Of a stretch of 64,000 nt of DNA, positions 28,845 through 37,642 are shown one piece after another (the first letter of the stretch is position 1; each line of letters begins with the position of its first letter). Under the pieces are notes generated by a model, which had not been told where the DNA came from, searched no databases, and worked only from the letters and a program-made list of their open reading frames with translations. The DNA is from Nonomuraea pusilla (GTDB lineage: Bacteria; Actinomycetota; Actinomycetes; Streptosporangiales; Streptosporangiaceae): positions 62,001-126,000 of the forward strand of contig NZ_FOBF01000006.1 in assembly GCF_900109355.1 (NCBI RefSeq). The letters are read 5' to 3'. The translations under genes were made by a program, and so were the position numbers.

Positions 28845-29635
28845 GAGGGCGTGGCGGGGCGGTGGGCGGCGAGCCAGGTGGCGGCGTGGTCCACGGCGCT
28901 CCTGATCGGGAAGAGCCTGGAGTCGGCGTGGCCGACCCGGCCGCGGCGGGTCTCGCAGGCCCGCTCGAAGTCCGCGCCGATCCGCGCGAAGTCGCCGTCG
29001 TCCACGTCGACGTCCACGAACTCCGTCCATCTCCGCCCCCGCGCGTCGGCGACGACGGCCCGGTAGCTCCGGCGGGGCGGGGTGCCGGTGCGCCGGTACT
29101 CCGCCAGGTGGAACGCGGTGCACTTGGCGTAGCCGACCCCCAGCAGCAGGACGAACGCCCCCAGGTCGTAGAGCCTGGCCAGCGGTGAGCGCTCGCCCAG
29201 CAGGCAGTCGAGGGCGTGGCCGTCGGTGACGGCCGCCGCGAGCGGGCCCACGGCGGCGAACGACGTGTGCGGGTGCGCGCTCCTGCGTGCGCCGGGCAGG
29301 GTGCGGACCCGCTCGGCGATGCGCCCGATGCCGCTGGAGGGCGTGGTGGCGGGGTCGTAGGGCGTCATGGCGGCGCGGTGGCGGGCCACCTCCTCTGCGG
29401 TCATGCCGGCGACGGCGGCGCGGTACTGCGGAGACGTGTCGGAGTTCTGCGGGCTGTAGGCGGGGACGGCCAGCGTGCCGCCGGGGCCGAGGACGGCACG
29501 CAGGGCGGCCACGACGGTGTCGGCGCCGCCGTCGACGTGTCCCAGGCTGCTGAGCGAGGACCGCAGCAGCACCACCTGCCCGGCCGCCACGCCCAGCGCT
29601 GAGAAGTCCCCACACAAACGGTCAGAGCTCAACAT
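28841..29635 (-). CDS. AAC(3)-type aminoglycoside N-acetyltransferase family protein
   Basis: The 264-residue protein matches the AAC(3)/YokD family: MLSSDRLCGDFSALGVAAGQVVLLRSSLSSLGHVDGGADTVVAALRAVLGPGGTLAVPAYS is the conserved N-terminal half, and HPHTSFAAVGPLA, LGERSPLARLYDLGAFVLLLGVGY and NT-like positions downstream complete the fold. Family members transfer acetyl groups to the 3-amino group of aminoglycosides, but many actinobacterial relatives have unknown substrates, so resistance is only a possibility. ATG 29635 is preferred over GTG 29662 because it starts at the conserved MLSSDRL. Confidence 0.85.
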   Translation of the reverse strand: MLSSDRLCGDFSALGVAAGQVVLLRSSLSSLGHVDGGADTVVAALRAVLGPGGTLAVPAYSPQNSDTSPQYRAAVAGMTAEEVARHRAAMTPYDPATTPSSGIGRIAERVRTLPGARRSAHPHTSFAAVGPLAAAVTDGHALDCLLGERSPLARLYDLGAFVLLLGVGYAKCTAFHLAEYRRTGTPPRRSYRAVVADARGRRWTEFVDVDVDDGDFARIGADFERACETRRGRVGHADSRLFPIRSAVDHAATWLAAHRPATPS

Positions 29636-29960
29636 ATGGTGCCGATCGGTGCTTGAGCCCACTTAATGATCACAGGGAGGGGCAGGGGGCACGTCCCATG
29701 TCTTTTGTGCGCAGTTTTATGATTATGGCGTAGATGATCAGGGAGATGGCGCTTATACCCCAAACGTCGATGTTTGGGCGGGCCGAAAACGTGATTGTCG
29801 CGTGTGGCCATAGCTTTCGTCGCTATACTTCGGCCAGCCAACGGTCTTGGCAAAACCACCCCATCCGTTCCGTCAGAAGCGGGCTGTCGCTGTGGCCTTC
29901 CCCATCGCCGATGACAACCTCAAGGTCACGCCCCCGCAGCACGCGCCTGGAGCGGGGGAT
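29636..29960. other. Intergenic region between AAC(3)-like and MFS genes
   Basis: No gene is supported in these 325 bp. The first 150 bp are markedly AT-rich for this genome. TATACT at 29824-29829 is a plausible -10 box for the exporter gene, but I cannot assign a -35 at good spacing. Confidence 0.4.
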
Positions 29961-31253
29961 GTGAAGAAGAAGGCAGACGGCCGCTGGCAAAACCTCCGGC
30001 ATTCCTGGAAGACGACGGATTTCGCCTTGCTCTGGGCGGGCTCGGCCATCTCAACGATAGGCACACGCACGCTCGGCGTCGCATATCCGCTTCTCGCCCT
30101 GGCGCTCACCGACTCCCCGTCCGTGGCCGGCTGGACGGGTTTCGCCCTCACCATTCCCATTCTCGTTTTCTACGTTCCTGCCGGGGTCCTCGTCGACCGG
30201 GTACCGGCACGTTCCAGCATGCTGTTCGCCGAGTTCATGCGCGGGCTGACGGTCGCCAGCGTGCTGGTCGCGCTGCCGTTCGGCGGCCCTTCGCTCGCGC
30301 ACCTCATCGTCGCGGCTCTGCTGGAGGGCACGCTGTGGGTGCTGTACACGCTGGCGGAGACGTCGCTGCTGCCCTCGCTGGTGCAACCGGCCACGATGCG
30401 GCGGGCGCTGGCCAAGAGCGAGGCCGCCGCGCACGCCGCCTCGCTCGCCGGACGCCCGCTCGGGGGGTACTTGTTCGGAGTCGGGCATATCGTGCCCTTC
30501 TTTGCCAACGCGGTCCTGTTCCTCGTGTCGTCCGGGCTGTTCTTCCACGTCCGCCGGGCGCCTGCCCGGCCTCCCTCGGGCCCGTCGCTGCTGCGCGACC
30601 TCCTGCAGGGCTTCCGGCTGCTCAAGGGACAGCCCTTCCTGCGTGCCTCCATCCTCTTGGTCACCATCACCAACCTCATGGTCAACGCGCTCATCATGAT
30701 CTTCTTGGCCGGGTCGTCGGGGCTGCCGTCACTGACGGTCGGCCTGGTGCTCGCGGCCGGGGGAGTGGGAGGAGTGGTGGGGTCGATCGTGGCCTTCTCC
30801 TGCAGGCCGTTCAGACGCATGCTGATGATCCACCTGTGGATCTGGGTCGTCGCCCTCGGCTGCGCCGCGGCAGGGGCAGCCCTCGACCAGAGGGCGCCGC
30901 TGTTCGCGCTGGCGCTGTTCGTCACGGGCCTCGGCGGGGCACTGAGCAATGTGTCGATCAGGACGGTGGAGGTGGACGCCGTCGACCCGCGCGCCCTGGC
31001 TCGCGTGGTTGGGGTCTCCCGGCTGTCCGCACACGGTGCGCTCTCCCTGGCCGCCCCTCTCGGCGGCCTGCTCGTGAGCGGGCTCGGCGTCACCGGAGGG
31101 TCCGTTCTCCTGTTCGCTGTCATGGCGGTCCTCGCCGTGCTGGTCTCCTCCGTCCCCTCTCTGCGTGAGAATCTGACCCCGGCCCTTCCGGCCGCGGCGG
31201 ACGTCGGCACGTCGGTCGACGTCGTCCCTCCCGCCGTCGAGCACCACGCCTGA
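29961..31253 (+). CDS. MFS exporter (EntS/MFS_3-like)
   Basis: The 430-residue protein has about 12 hydrophobic segments and begins with the MFS_3 signature TTDFALLWAGSAISTIGTRTLGVAYPLLAL, followed by the VLVDRVPARSSMLFAEFMRG motif A-like loop. Relatives export siderophores, macrolides and other hydrophobic compounds. GTG 29961 with AGCGGGGGA upstream is preferred over GTG 29847, which would add an unconserved 38-residue leader. It converges on the STAND gene at 31262 with an 8-bp gap. A role in exporting a product of the neighbouring radical SAM locus is conceivable but unsupported. Confidence 0.85.
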   Translation: MKKKADGRWQNLRHSWKTTDFALLWAGSAISTIGTRTLGVAYPLLALALTDSPSVAGWTGFALTIPILVFYVPAGVLVDRVPARSSMLFAEFMRGLTVASVLVALPFGGPSLAHLIVAALLEGTLWVLYTLAETSLLPSLVQPATMRRALAKSEAAAHAASLAGRPLGGYLFGVGHIVPFFANAVLFLVSSGLFFHVRRAPARPPSGPSLLRDLLQGFRLLKGQPFLRASILLVTITNLMVNALIMIFLAGSSGLPSLTVGLVLAAGGVGGVVGSIVAFSCRPFRRMLMIHLWIWVVALGCAAAGAALDQRAPLFALALFVTGLGGALSNVSIRTVEVDAVDPRALARVVGVSRLSAHGALSLAAPLGGLLVSGLGVTGGSVLLFAVMAVLAVLVSSVPSLRENLTPALPAAADVGTSVDVVPPAVEHHA

Positions 31254-31261
31254 GCCGCGGG

Positions 31262-33280
31262 TCACGCCGCGCCGATGAGCCTCCTGGCATCCCTCGCCAT
31301 GTGCTCGGGCAACGCCGGAGCCGACGCCGACATGGCTCGCCTCGCCAGGTCCATCGCCGAGGAGGTCTTGCCGGCCAGCTCCTCCACCCGGGCGGCGTAC
31401 AGGAGCAGCGGTCCGTGGTCCATGGTGTGGGTGAGCGCCTCCACCATCTCCTGCTGTGCCTCCTCCAGGCAGTCGAGCAGGGCGAGCGCGAGCGCGTGCG
31501 CGACTTTGGCGAACGGCCACTGCAGCGGGCCCGCCCGGTCGAGGTCGCGCAGCGCGGCCCTGGCGCGTCCCATGCCGGCCAGGATCTGACCGCGGGTGAG
31601 CAGCGCGTCAGCGTTGTTGCCCTCCCGGTCGAGCACGTCGTTCAGCACGTCCACGGCGGCCTCCGGGTGACCGTCGTGCCACAGCGCCCAGGCCAGTTCG
31701 GTCTGGATGGCCAGGTCCGCAGGCACACGCGCCATGGCGGCGTACAGCTCCCGCACCGCCATCTCGGGGAAGCCCTGAGCCAGCCGCAGCCGTCCGACGG
31801 CGGCGAGCAGCGGTCCGACGGCGCCGGTCGCGCCGGCGCGCTCGAAGCTCTGGGCGGCGGCGCGATAGCGCGCGACCGCCTCTTCCACGTCGCCGCGCTC
31901 GTGCGCGATGTTGCCGAGCAGCGACTCGGCCTCCGCGCGCAGATGATGATCGTCCTCGGCGGAGTGCGCGAGGGCTTCGTCGCAGCGCTTGGCCGCGAGC
32001 GCGAGGTCGCCTTCACCCAGGGCGCCGACGGCCGCCTCCAGGCACGTTCCAGGGTGGAGCGCCGCCCGCTGGACGGACGGGCGGGGCCGGGCGCGCGCTG
32101 GGCGCAGGGGGAGCCTGTCGTAGGCCGGCTCGTACCAGGAGTCTCCCTGGCGGCGGTCGGTGCGCAGGACGCGTCGCCTGACGAGCAGCGCGACCGTCGC
32201 CCTGCCCACCGCTTGGTGGGCGAGCGCGCGCCGGCGCACCGGGCGGGGCCGGCTCGCCTCGTCGGCGAACGTACGTAGCAGCCAGGACCGCAGGACGTCG
32301 TCGTCGCCGTCGAAGCGCTCGGCGCTGACCGCCGTGACCGTCGTGTCGTAGTAGGCGGTCAAGGACTCCTCGGTGCCGGCGTGCCGGCTGACGTCGGCGG
32401 GCCTGATGAGCGACAGCTCGTCGGGCAGCGCGGCCCACAGCGCACTGCACGCCACCTGGAGCTGAGTGGGGTCGACTCGGCCGGTGCCGTCGCAGCTCTC
32501 GTCCGGGTGCGCCGAGGAGCGCGCGTTGATCTTGAGGAGATCCTGCACGAGCTGCTCGGCGGTGCCCGGTGCGAACGCCCGCCCGGTGCCCTCCAGCGGC
32601 CGCCGCACCGCCTCCAGCGCCCCTTCGGGCCGCAGCGCCTCAAGGGGGACGCACGCCCTGTCCCCGCCTGCCAGCTTCCGTGCGAACGGGAGTAACTCGT
32701 CCAGCCGGTCGTTGCGGATCGACAGCAGCAGGTGCAGACGGGGGTCGGCGTCGAGTGCGTCGGCGAGCTGGGCGAAGAACCACTCGCGGTACGGCTGGTG
32801 CCGCCGGGGCCCGGAGAACAGCTCCTCGAGCTGGTCGATCACGACCATGGTGGATTTTCGGTCACCGAAGGCGTCGCGCATGGCCGGCCGGGAACGCAGG
32901 AACCGAGCAAGCGTCATCCCCGCGAGCCGGGTCGGAGTCCCCATGGGCGACCAGGACATCAGCAGCGCGAGGACGTACGGGTTGTGCGCCGGGAGCGCGG
33001 CGCGCGGGAAGACCGACCCATAGGACACCCGGCCGAAGGGGAGCAGGTCGATCGCGTTGCGGTCGAGCAGCGGCACGACTCCCGCACCGATCAGGGACGT
33101 CTTCCCGATGCCCGAGGCGCCGTGCAGGATGGTGACCCGCCGGCCCTGCCACAGGTCGTGGACCTCCCTGGACTCCTCCAGCCGCCCGGAGAACGCATGG
33201 CGGTCTCCCGGATGAAGGGCTCGCAGGCCCGCGTACGGCTCCGGTCCTCCCTGCCGTCTGTTCGTGCCGGAAGTCGCCAT
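31262..33280 (-). CDS. STAND-family NTPase (nSTAND1-like) with C-terminal TPR-like repeats
   Basis: The 672-residue protein starts with PYAGLRALHPGDRHAFSGR, the entry motif of the nSTAND1 class (PYxGLRxFxxxDxxxFFGR). Walker A is GASGIGKTS (K60) and Walker B is MVVIDQLEELFSG (D149). A winged-helix-like region (about 300-380) precedes a helical C-terminal half (430-670) with repeats such as AEAVARYRAAAQSFERAG-like helices and LAWALWHDGHPEAAVDVLNDVL, consistent with TPRs. STAND proteins are signal-activated switches in defence, regulation and secondary metabolism. No effector domain such as TIR or nuclease is fused. It is transcribed away from the peptide gene at 33600, on the same strand. Confidence 0.85.
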   Translation of the reverse strand: MATSGTNRRQGGPEPYAGLRALHPGDRHAFSGRLEESREVHDLWQGRRVTILHGASGIGKTSLIGAGVVPLLDRNAIDLLPFGRVSYGSVFPRAALPAHNPYVLALLMSWSPMGTPTRLAGMTLARFLRSRPAMRDAFGDRKSTMVVIDQLEELFSGPRRHQPYREWFFAQLADALDADPRLHLLLSIRNDRLDELLPFARKLAGGDRACVPLEALRPEGALEAVRRPLEGTGRAFAPGTAEQLVQDLLKINARSSAHPDESCDGTGRVDPTQLQVACSALWAALPDELSLIRPADVSRHAGTEESLTAYYDTTVTAVSAERFDGDDDVLRSWLLRTFADEASRPRPVRRRALAHQAVGRATVALLVRRRVLRTDRRQGDSWYEPAYDRLPLRPARARPRPSVQRAALHPGTCLEAAVGALGEGDLALAAKRCDEALAHSAEDDHHLRAEAESLLGNIAHERGDVEEAVARYRAAAQSFERAGATGAVGPLLAAVGRLRLAQGFPEMAVRELYAAMARVPADLAIQTELAWALWHDGHPEAAVDVLNDVLDREGNNADALLTRGQILAGMGRARAALRDLDRAGPLQWPFAKVAHALALALLDCLEEAQQEMVEALTHTMDHGPLLLYAARVEELAGKTSSAMDLARRAMSASAPALPEHMARDARRLIGAA

Positions 33281-33441
33281 GCTGATCCCATCCGCAGCCG
33301 CGTTTCACCGCACATTTCTCCCCGGCGATCAAGACGCCCGATATCCTTGTATGCGCGGCGCGGGTCGCACATCGCATTCATGGCGGAGAGAAACGTCTGA
33401 GGGCGTTTTCTGCCGATATGACAGATGGTGCGGATTTTGTC

Positions 33442-33600
33442 CTATATGGTGTTTGAGAAGCCTGCCATGCGCTCGCTGTTTTCGGCCAGGCACGACATGG
33501 CCGCCGCTCGAAGCGCCGCGCTCTCCGTCTTCAGTCCGTCGTGCATGGACAGGGTGGAGGTGTCGCTCAGCTGTCGTGATCCGTACTGCTCGTCGCGCAT
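33442..33600 (-). CDS. Candidate FxsA-like RiPP precursor ending in GFSNTI
   Basis: This 52-residue ORF starts at ATG 33600 with a perfect GAGGGAG at 33606-33612 (5-nt spacing), strong evidence that it is translated. It has an acidic/polar leader (MRDEQYGSRQLSDTSTLSM), a helical alanine-rich middle (TESAALRAAAMSCLAENSER) and the terminal residues MAGFSNTI. FxSxx-COOH precursors end in F-x-S-x-x, commonly inside an AGFxS context; here the residues after Phe are S-N-T-I, so Asn occupies the place of the usual Ser. Enzymes that make three-residue cyclophanes are known to use F-x-N in related families. I infer it is the substrate of the radical SAM enzyme at 36330. Confidence 0.7.
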   Translation of the reverse strand: MRDEQYGSRQLSDTSTLSMHDGLKTESAALRAAAMSCLAENSERMAGFSNTI

Positions 33601-33604
33601 GTGC

Positions 33605-33797
33605 ACTCCCTCTGTTTCGGTCGTCCGAATATCGCAGGACATACCAGCGATAATGAGCGGGCGCCATTGCCTGTATCGGGATCACAGGATCTCGATACTC
33701 TTATTATGATGATTCTGTAATGAACGGGCCTGCTAGGCAAGCTCTAGGATGGTTCATACCATTCTCAGGTCCCTTCGGGCGCGAAGTGGAGGATCAT
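33605..33797. promoter_or_regulatory. AT-rich divergent promoter region between the peptide gene and the NB-ARC gene
   Basis: The two genes point away from each other, and this 193-bp gap is distinctly lower in GC than its surroundings, especially 33680-33722 (ATACTCTTATTATGATGAT). Several TAnnnT hexamers occur, including TACTCT at 33696-33701. Both promoters must lie here, so the two genes are probably co-regulated. Confidence 0.5.
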
Positions 33798-36320
33798 GTG
33801 TCGGAGAATTCACACTCCATGGCGGCGCGGGAACCGAAGGTCTGGGAAAGGGTTCCGTCGCGCAACCCGAACTTCACCGGCAGGCGCGACCTGCTGGACG
33901 CCCTGAGGAAGAGCGTGAACACCGTCACGGCCGTGGTCGCCCAGCCCCAGGCCCTGCAGGGGCTCGGGGGCGTCGGCAAGACGCAGCTCGCCATCGAGTA
34001 CGCCTGGCAGTATCGCTCCCACTACGACCTGGTCTGGTGGATCCCCGCCGACCAGCCGCTGCTCGTGCCCGAGACGCTGGCCGCCATGGCGCCCGCGCTC
34101 AACCTGCCGCCCGCCGCCACGACCGGCGTGGGCCAGGCGACCCAGGCGGTGCTGCGGGCGCTGCAGAGCGGGGTGCCGTACCGGAAGTGGCTCATCATCT
34201 TCGACAACGCCGAGGAGCCCGAGTACATCAAGGACTTCATCCCCCGCGGGCCAGGACATGTCCTGATCACCTCGCGCAACTCCCGATGGGGAGACTACGA
34301 GTCCACCATCGAGGTGGACGTCTTCCGCCGTGAGGAGAGCGTGGTGTTCCTGCGCAAGCGCCTGGGCAGGGAGATCAGCGACGCCGAGGCCGATCTGCTG
34401 GCGGAGAGCCTCGGAGACCTGCCGATCGCGCTGGAGCAGGCGGCCGCGCTGCAACGCCGCACCCTCATGTCCGTGGAGGAGTACATCAGGCTGCTCGGCG
34501 AGCAGACCAGCGAACTGCTCGCGCTGGAGAAGGCGCCGATGTACCCGCAGTCCATGACCGCGGCCTGGCGGCTGTCGGTCACTCAGCTCGAGGACCGCAT
34601 TCCCGAGGCCATCGAAGTGCTGCGGTGCTGCGCCTTCTTCGGCCCCGAGCCCATCCCCAGGGACGTCTTCCGCCGGGGCAACAAGTCGGTCAGCCAGCGG
34701 CTCGCACCCATTCTGTCCGACTCGATCCTGTTGACCAAGATCCTGAGCACGCTGGAGCGCTTCGCTCTGATCAAGGTCGAGCCGTCCACCCGAACCCTCC
34801 AGGTCCACAGGCTCAACCAGGCCCTGCTGAGAAGCGAGCTGTCGGAGGAGGAGCGGCTCGAACTGAGCCACGATGTCCACGTCCTGCTGGCCGACGGCGG
34901 GCCGAGCAACCCCGACGACACGGCGAGCTGGGCCGCGTTCGAGGAACTCGCCCCCCATCTCGAGCCGTCCGGCCTGATCGAGTGCACTCAGCCGAAGGTG
35001 CGCGAGTTCGCGCTCAACCTCGTGCGCTACCTGTACGTGAGAGGCAACTTCCAGCCGGCGCAGGTGCTGCTCGGCAAGTACATCGAGACCTGGACCAGGG
35101 CTAGTGGGGAACGGCACCCTGACGTCCTGGTGGCCCACGTCCACCTGGGCAACATCTACCTGGCGCTGAGCCAGTACGACAAAGCCCACGAGGTCATGGC
35201 GGAAGCCCTGAGGAAGACCCGCGAGTCGCTCGGCCCCGAGCACTCGGAGACGCTGTGGGCGGCCAACAGCTACTCGACCGCGCTGCGGGCGCGAGGGCTG
35301 TTCGCCGAGGCGCGGGAGGTGGACGAGGTCTCCCGGGAGGCCAACCTGCGCGTCTACGGGGAGAACGACGTCCGCACCCTGCGCGTACGCAACGTCCTGG
35401 CCCTCGACTACGCGCTCAACAGCGACTACGTGAACGCCCGGAAGATGCACCAGGCCGCCTTCAGCGTCATGAGCCAGGCGAGGTCGGGCATCGCCAAGAA
35501 CTTCCTGCTCACATCCTGGATCAACCTCAGCCAGGTCGCCCGGCTGGGCGGACAGGTCGAGGAGGCCGCGGACGTCAGCAAGGAGGCGTTCTCGTACGGG
35601 GTCAAGGAACTGGGGCCCGACCACCGCGCCACTCTCCTGGCCGCCAAGGACTACGCGATCTCCCTGCGCAGGAGCGGCGAAGTGGCCGAGGCGCTCGAAC
35701 TCATGAGGGACACCCACGCCCGGCTCGAGCGCCTGTACGGAGACGCGCACGCCGACACGATGGCGGCGGCCATCGGGCTGTCCAACGCGCTGCGTGCCGC
35801 CGGTGAGGTCGAGGAGGCGATGCGCGTGGCCGAGCGGGCGCTGCACCACTACCCGGACGTCTTCGGCGACGACCACCCGTTCACCCACGCGTGCCAGATC
35901 AACCTGGCGCTGCTCACGCGTCTGAGCGGCGACCCGGCGAGGGCCCGCCAGATCGACGAGACCGTGCATGCCAGGTTGGTGGAGCAGTTCGGCCCGCTGC
36001 ACGACTACGCGATCACCTGCGCGATCAACCTGCAGAACGACCTGGCGGCCCTGGGCGACCACGAGGCGGCCAGGCGGTTGGGCGAGGAGACGCATGCGCA
36101 CGCCCGGCAGGCCTTCTCACCCCACCACTACCTCAGCCTCGTCTGCGCGGCCAACCTCAGCCAGGACCTCCAGGCCACCGGTGCCGAGGAGGAGGGCAAG
36201 CGTCTGCACGCGGAGACGGTCCGGCGGCTCGAGTTCGAGCTGGGGCCTGAGCACCCCGAGACCCTGGCGGCGCTCGCGGGTGAGCGGCTCAACTGCGACT
36301 TCGACCCGTCACCCATCTGA
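33798..36320 (+). CDS. fxsT: NB-ARC / TPR protein of the FxSxx-COOH system (FxsT-like)
   Basis: The 840-residue protein opens with VWERVPSRNPNFTGRRDLLDAL, the entry motif of FxsT-type NB-ARC proteins. Walker A is GLGGVGKTQ (K61), Walker B is WLIIFDNAEE (D135), LITSRN follows, and GDLPIALEQAAAL is the GLPLA-like motif. A winged helix lies around 260-350. From about residue 400 to 840 there are ten or more 42-residue TPRs of the ERHPDVLVAHVHLGNIYLALSQYDKA type, as in kinesin-light-chain-like repeats. GTG 33798 with TGGAGGA just upstream is chosen over ATG 33720. It converges on the radical SAM gene with a 9-bp gap. I infer a switch that senses or controls the modified peptide. Confidence 0.85.
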   Translation: MSENSHSMAAREPKVWERVPSRNPNFTGRRDLLDALRKSVNTVTAVVAQPQALQGLGGVGKTQLAIEYAWQYRSHYDLVWWIPADQPLLVPETLAAMAPALNLPPAATTGVGQATQAVLRALQSGVPYRKWLIIFDNAEEPEYIKDFIPRGPGHVLITSRNSRWGDYESTIEVDVFRREESVVFLRKRLGREISDAEADLLAESLGDLPIALEQAAALQRRTLMSVEEYIRLLGEQTSELLALEKAPMYPQSMTAAWRLSVTQLEDRIPEAIEVLRCCAFFGPEPIPRDVFRRGNKSVSQRLAPILSDSILLTKILSTLERFALIKVEPSTRTLQVHRLNQALLRSELSEEERLELSHDVHVLLADGGPSNPDDTASWAAFEELAPHLEPSGLIECTQPKVREFALNLVRYLYVRGNFQPAQVLLGKYIETWTRASGERHPDVLVAHVHLGNIYLALSQYDKAHEVMAEALRKTRESLGPEHSETLWAANSYSTALRARGLFAEAREVDEVSREANLRVYGENDVRTLRVRNVLALDYALNSDYVNARKMHQAAFSVMSQARSGIAKNFLLTSWINLSQVARLGGQVEEAADVSKEAFSYGVKELGPDHRATLLAAKDYAISLRRSGEVAEALELMRDTHARLERLYGDAHADTMAAAIGLSNALRAAGEVEEAMRVAERALHHYPDVFGDDHPFTHACQINLALLTRLSGDPARARQIDETVHARLVEQFGPLHDYAITCAINLQNDLAALGDHEAARRLGEETHAHARQAFSPHHYLSLVCAANLSQDLQATGAEEEGKRLHAETVRRLEFELGPEHPETLAALAGERLNCDFDPSPI

Positions 36321-36329
36321 CCCCGGCGG

Positions 36330-37574
36330 TCAGGGCGCTCCGCGGGCCCGGGCCAGATCGTGCGCGCATCTGGCCCGGATGTGGTGGATGAGCCGGTACA
36401 GGTCACGGCAGTAGACCGAGGGCTGCGCGAATCCGGCGGTGGGACTGTAGCGGTGGGCGTAGAGGCCGCCGCCGCAGGTGGAGACGAGATCGCAGGCCCG
36501 GCACTGAGGCGACAGCGCCAGCTCGCCGATCTGCCTCGCCGCGATCGACGGCAGCCGCAGCGCCCGGTCGAGCGGGTCGGTGAGCACGTGCAGGTTCGTC
36601 GACGGGGCGCGGTGGTAGGCGCTCTTGAGGATGTCCGACTGTTCGACGGCGCCGTCGGTCTCGATCACCACCATGCGCACCGGTGAGAGTCCCACCGTCT
36701 CCGCCCTGGACGGGCTCCCCATGAGAAGCCGCATGATCTCCTGGAACATGCGGATCTCGCTGTGCAGCACCGGGCTGTCGTACCAGCGGTCGAAGATCGG
36801 GATCAGCCAGTCCGCGTACGGGGTGGCGGGTGAGCCGGGGTCGCGGAAGGGCGGAGGGGTGGCCCAGTTGCCGTGCGGCAGCAGGAAGTCGATCGCGGGC
36901 GGGTCGTACTCGAGGAGTGCCTCGTAGGTGCGCAGCGGGTCGTTGCGCACGTCCACGGTGCAGAGGATGCCGCTGAACAGATGGTGGTAGGGGCCGGAGG
37001 TGAGCCTGCGCAGCGACTCGCTGACCAGAGCGTGGCTGCCGCGCCCGTTCGCGAAGCGGCGGTGGCGGTCCTGCCCTTCGGCGTCGCCGTCCAGACTGAC
37101 GCCGACGCGGACGTCCAACTCGGCGAACAGGTCGAGGAACGCCGGGCCGAGCCGCACGCCGTTGGTCTGGACGGCGACGTTGACTCTGGTGCCGGTCTCG
37201 ACCGCGCCGCGCACGCCGCGCACGAGGCGGGAGATCAGCTCGGGCCCGGCCAGCAGGGGCTCGCCGCCGTGCAGGACGACCTCGATCTCCGGCAGGTCAT
37301 GGCCTGCGGCGTGCTCGGCGATGCGCTGGATCGCCCGGTCGGCGATGGCGTCGGACATGCGGCGCGGCTGATCCCGCCAGCTCTGGTCCGCCATCTCGTA
37401 GACGTAGCAGTGACGGCAGGCGAGGTCGCAGCGGCTGTGGATCTTGAGGATGAACTGCTGGAACGGGAGCGGCTTCCACCCGGCCGCCATCAGCGCGTCG
37501 ACATCGAGGGATTCCGGGAATCCCTGCGTGAGCAGGGGCTCAGCATCTGAGCTCCCTGATGACGGCCACCTCAT
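36330..37574 (-). CDS. fxsB: FxsB-family radical SAM/SPASM peptide-modifying enzyme
   Basis: The 414-residue enzyme carries KPLPFQQFILKIHSRCDLAC and the cluster motif C49-x3-C53-x2-C56 followed by YVYEMADQSW, which is characteristic of FxsB. VVLHGGEPLLAG is the SAM-binding GGE motif. The C-terminal SPASM region has C-x2-C-x5-C (CRACDLVSTC) and a later Cys in VYCRDLY for auxiliary iron-sulfur clusters. FxsB enzymes crosslink Phe in C-terminal F-x-S motifs of small precursors. ATG 37574 with GAGGTG 10 nt upstream is preferred over a TTG at 37592. It is the last gene of the four-gene strand running from the KAP gene; the gap to the AAA gene is 68 bp. Confidence 0.9.
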   Translation of the reverse strand: MRWPSSGSSDAEPLLTQGFPESLDVDALMAAGWKPLPFQQFILKIHSRCDLACRHCYVYEMADQSWRDQPRRMSDAIADRAIQRIAEHAAGHDLPEIEVVLHGGEPLLAGPELISRLVRGVRGAVETGTRVNVAVQTNGVRLGPAFLDLFAELDVRVGVSLDGDAEGQDRHRRFANGRGSHALVSESLRRLTSGPYHHLFSGILCTVDVRNDPLRTYEALLEYDPPAIDFLLPHGNWATPPPFRDPGSPATPYADWLIPIFDRWYDSPVLHSEIRMFQEIMRLLMGSPSRAETVGLSPVRMVVIETDGAVEQSDILKSAYHRAPSTNLHVLTDPLDRALRLPSIAARQIGELALSPQCRACDLVSTCGGGLYAHRYSPTAGFAQPSVYCRDLYRLIHHIRARCAHDLARARGAP

Positions 37575-37642
37575 AGGTGTCGCGCACCTCAAATCCGTAT
37601 GAAATACCCCCTGTCCCTATCTCTCATGTTTTGCACGAAGAG

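Noticed and set aside
33425..33709. 94-codon plus-strand open frame opposite the candidate precursor
   Set aside because: It has no ribosome-binding site, whereas the minus-strand peptide has an excellent one and a fitting C-terminus.
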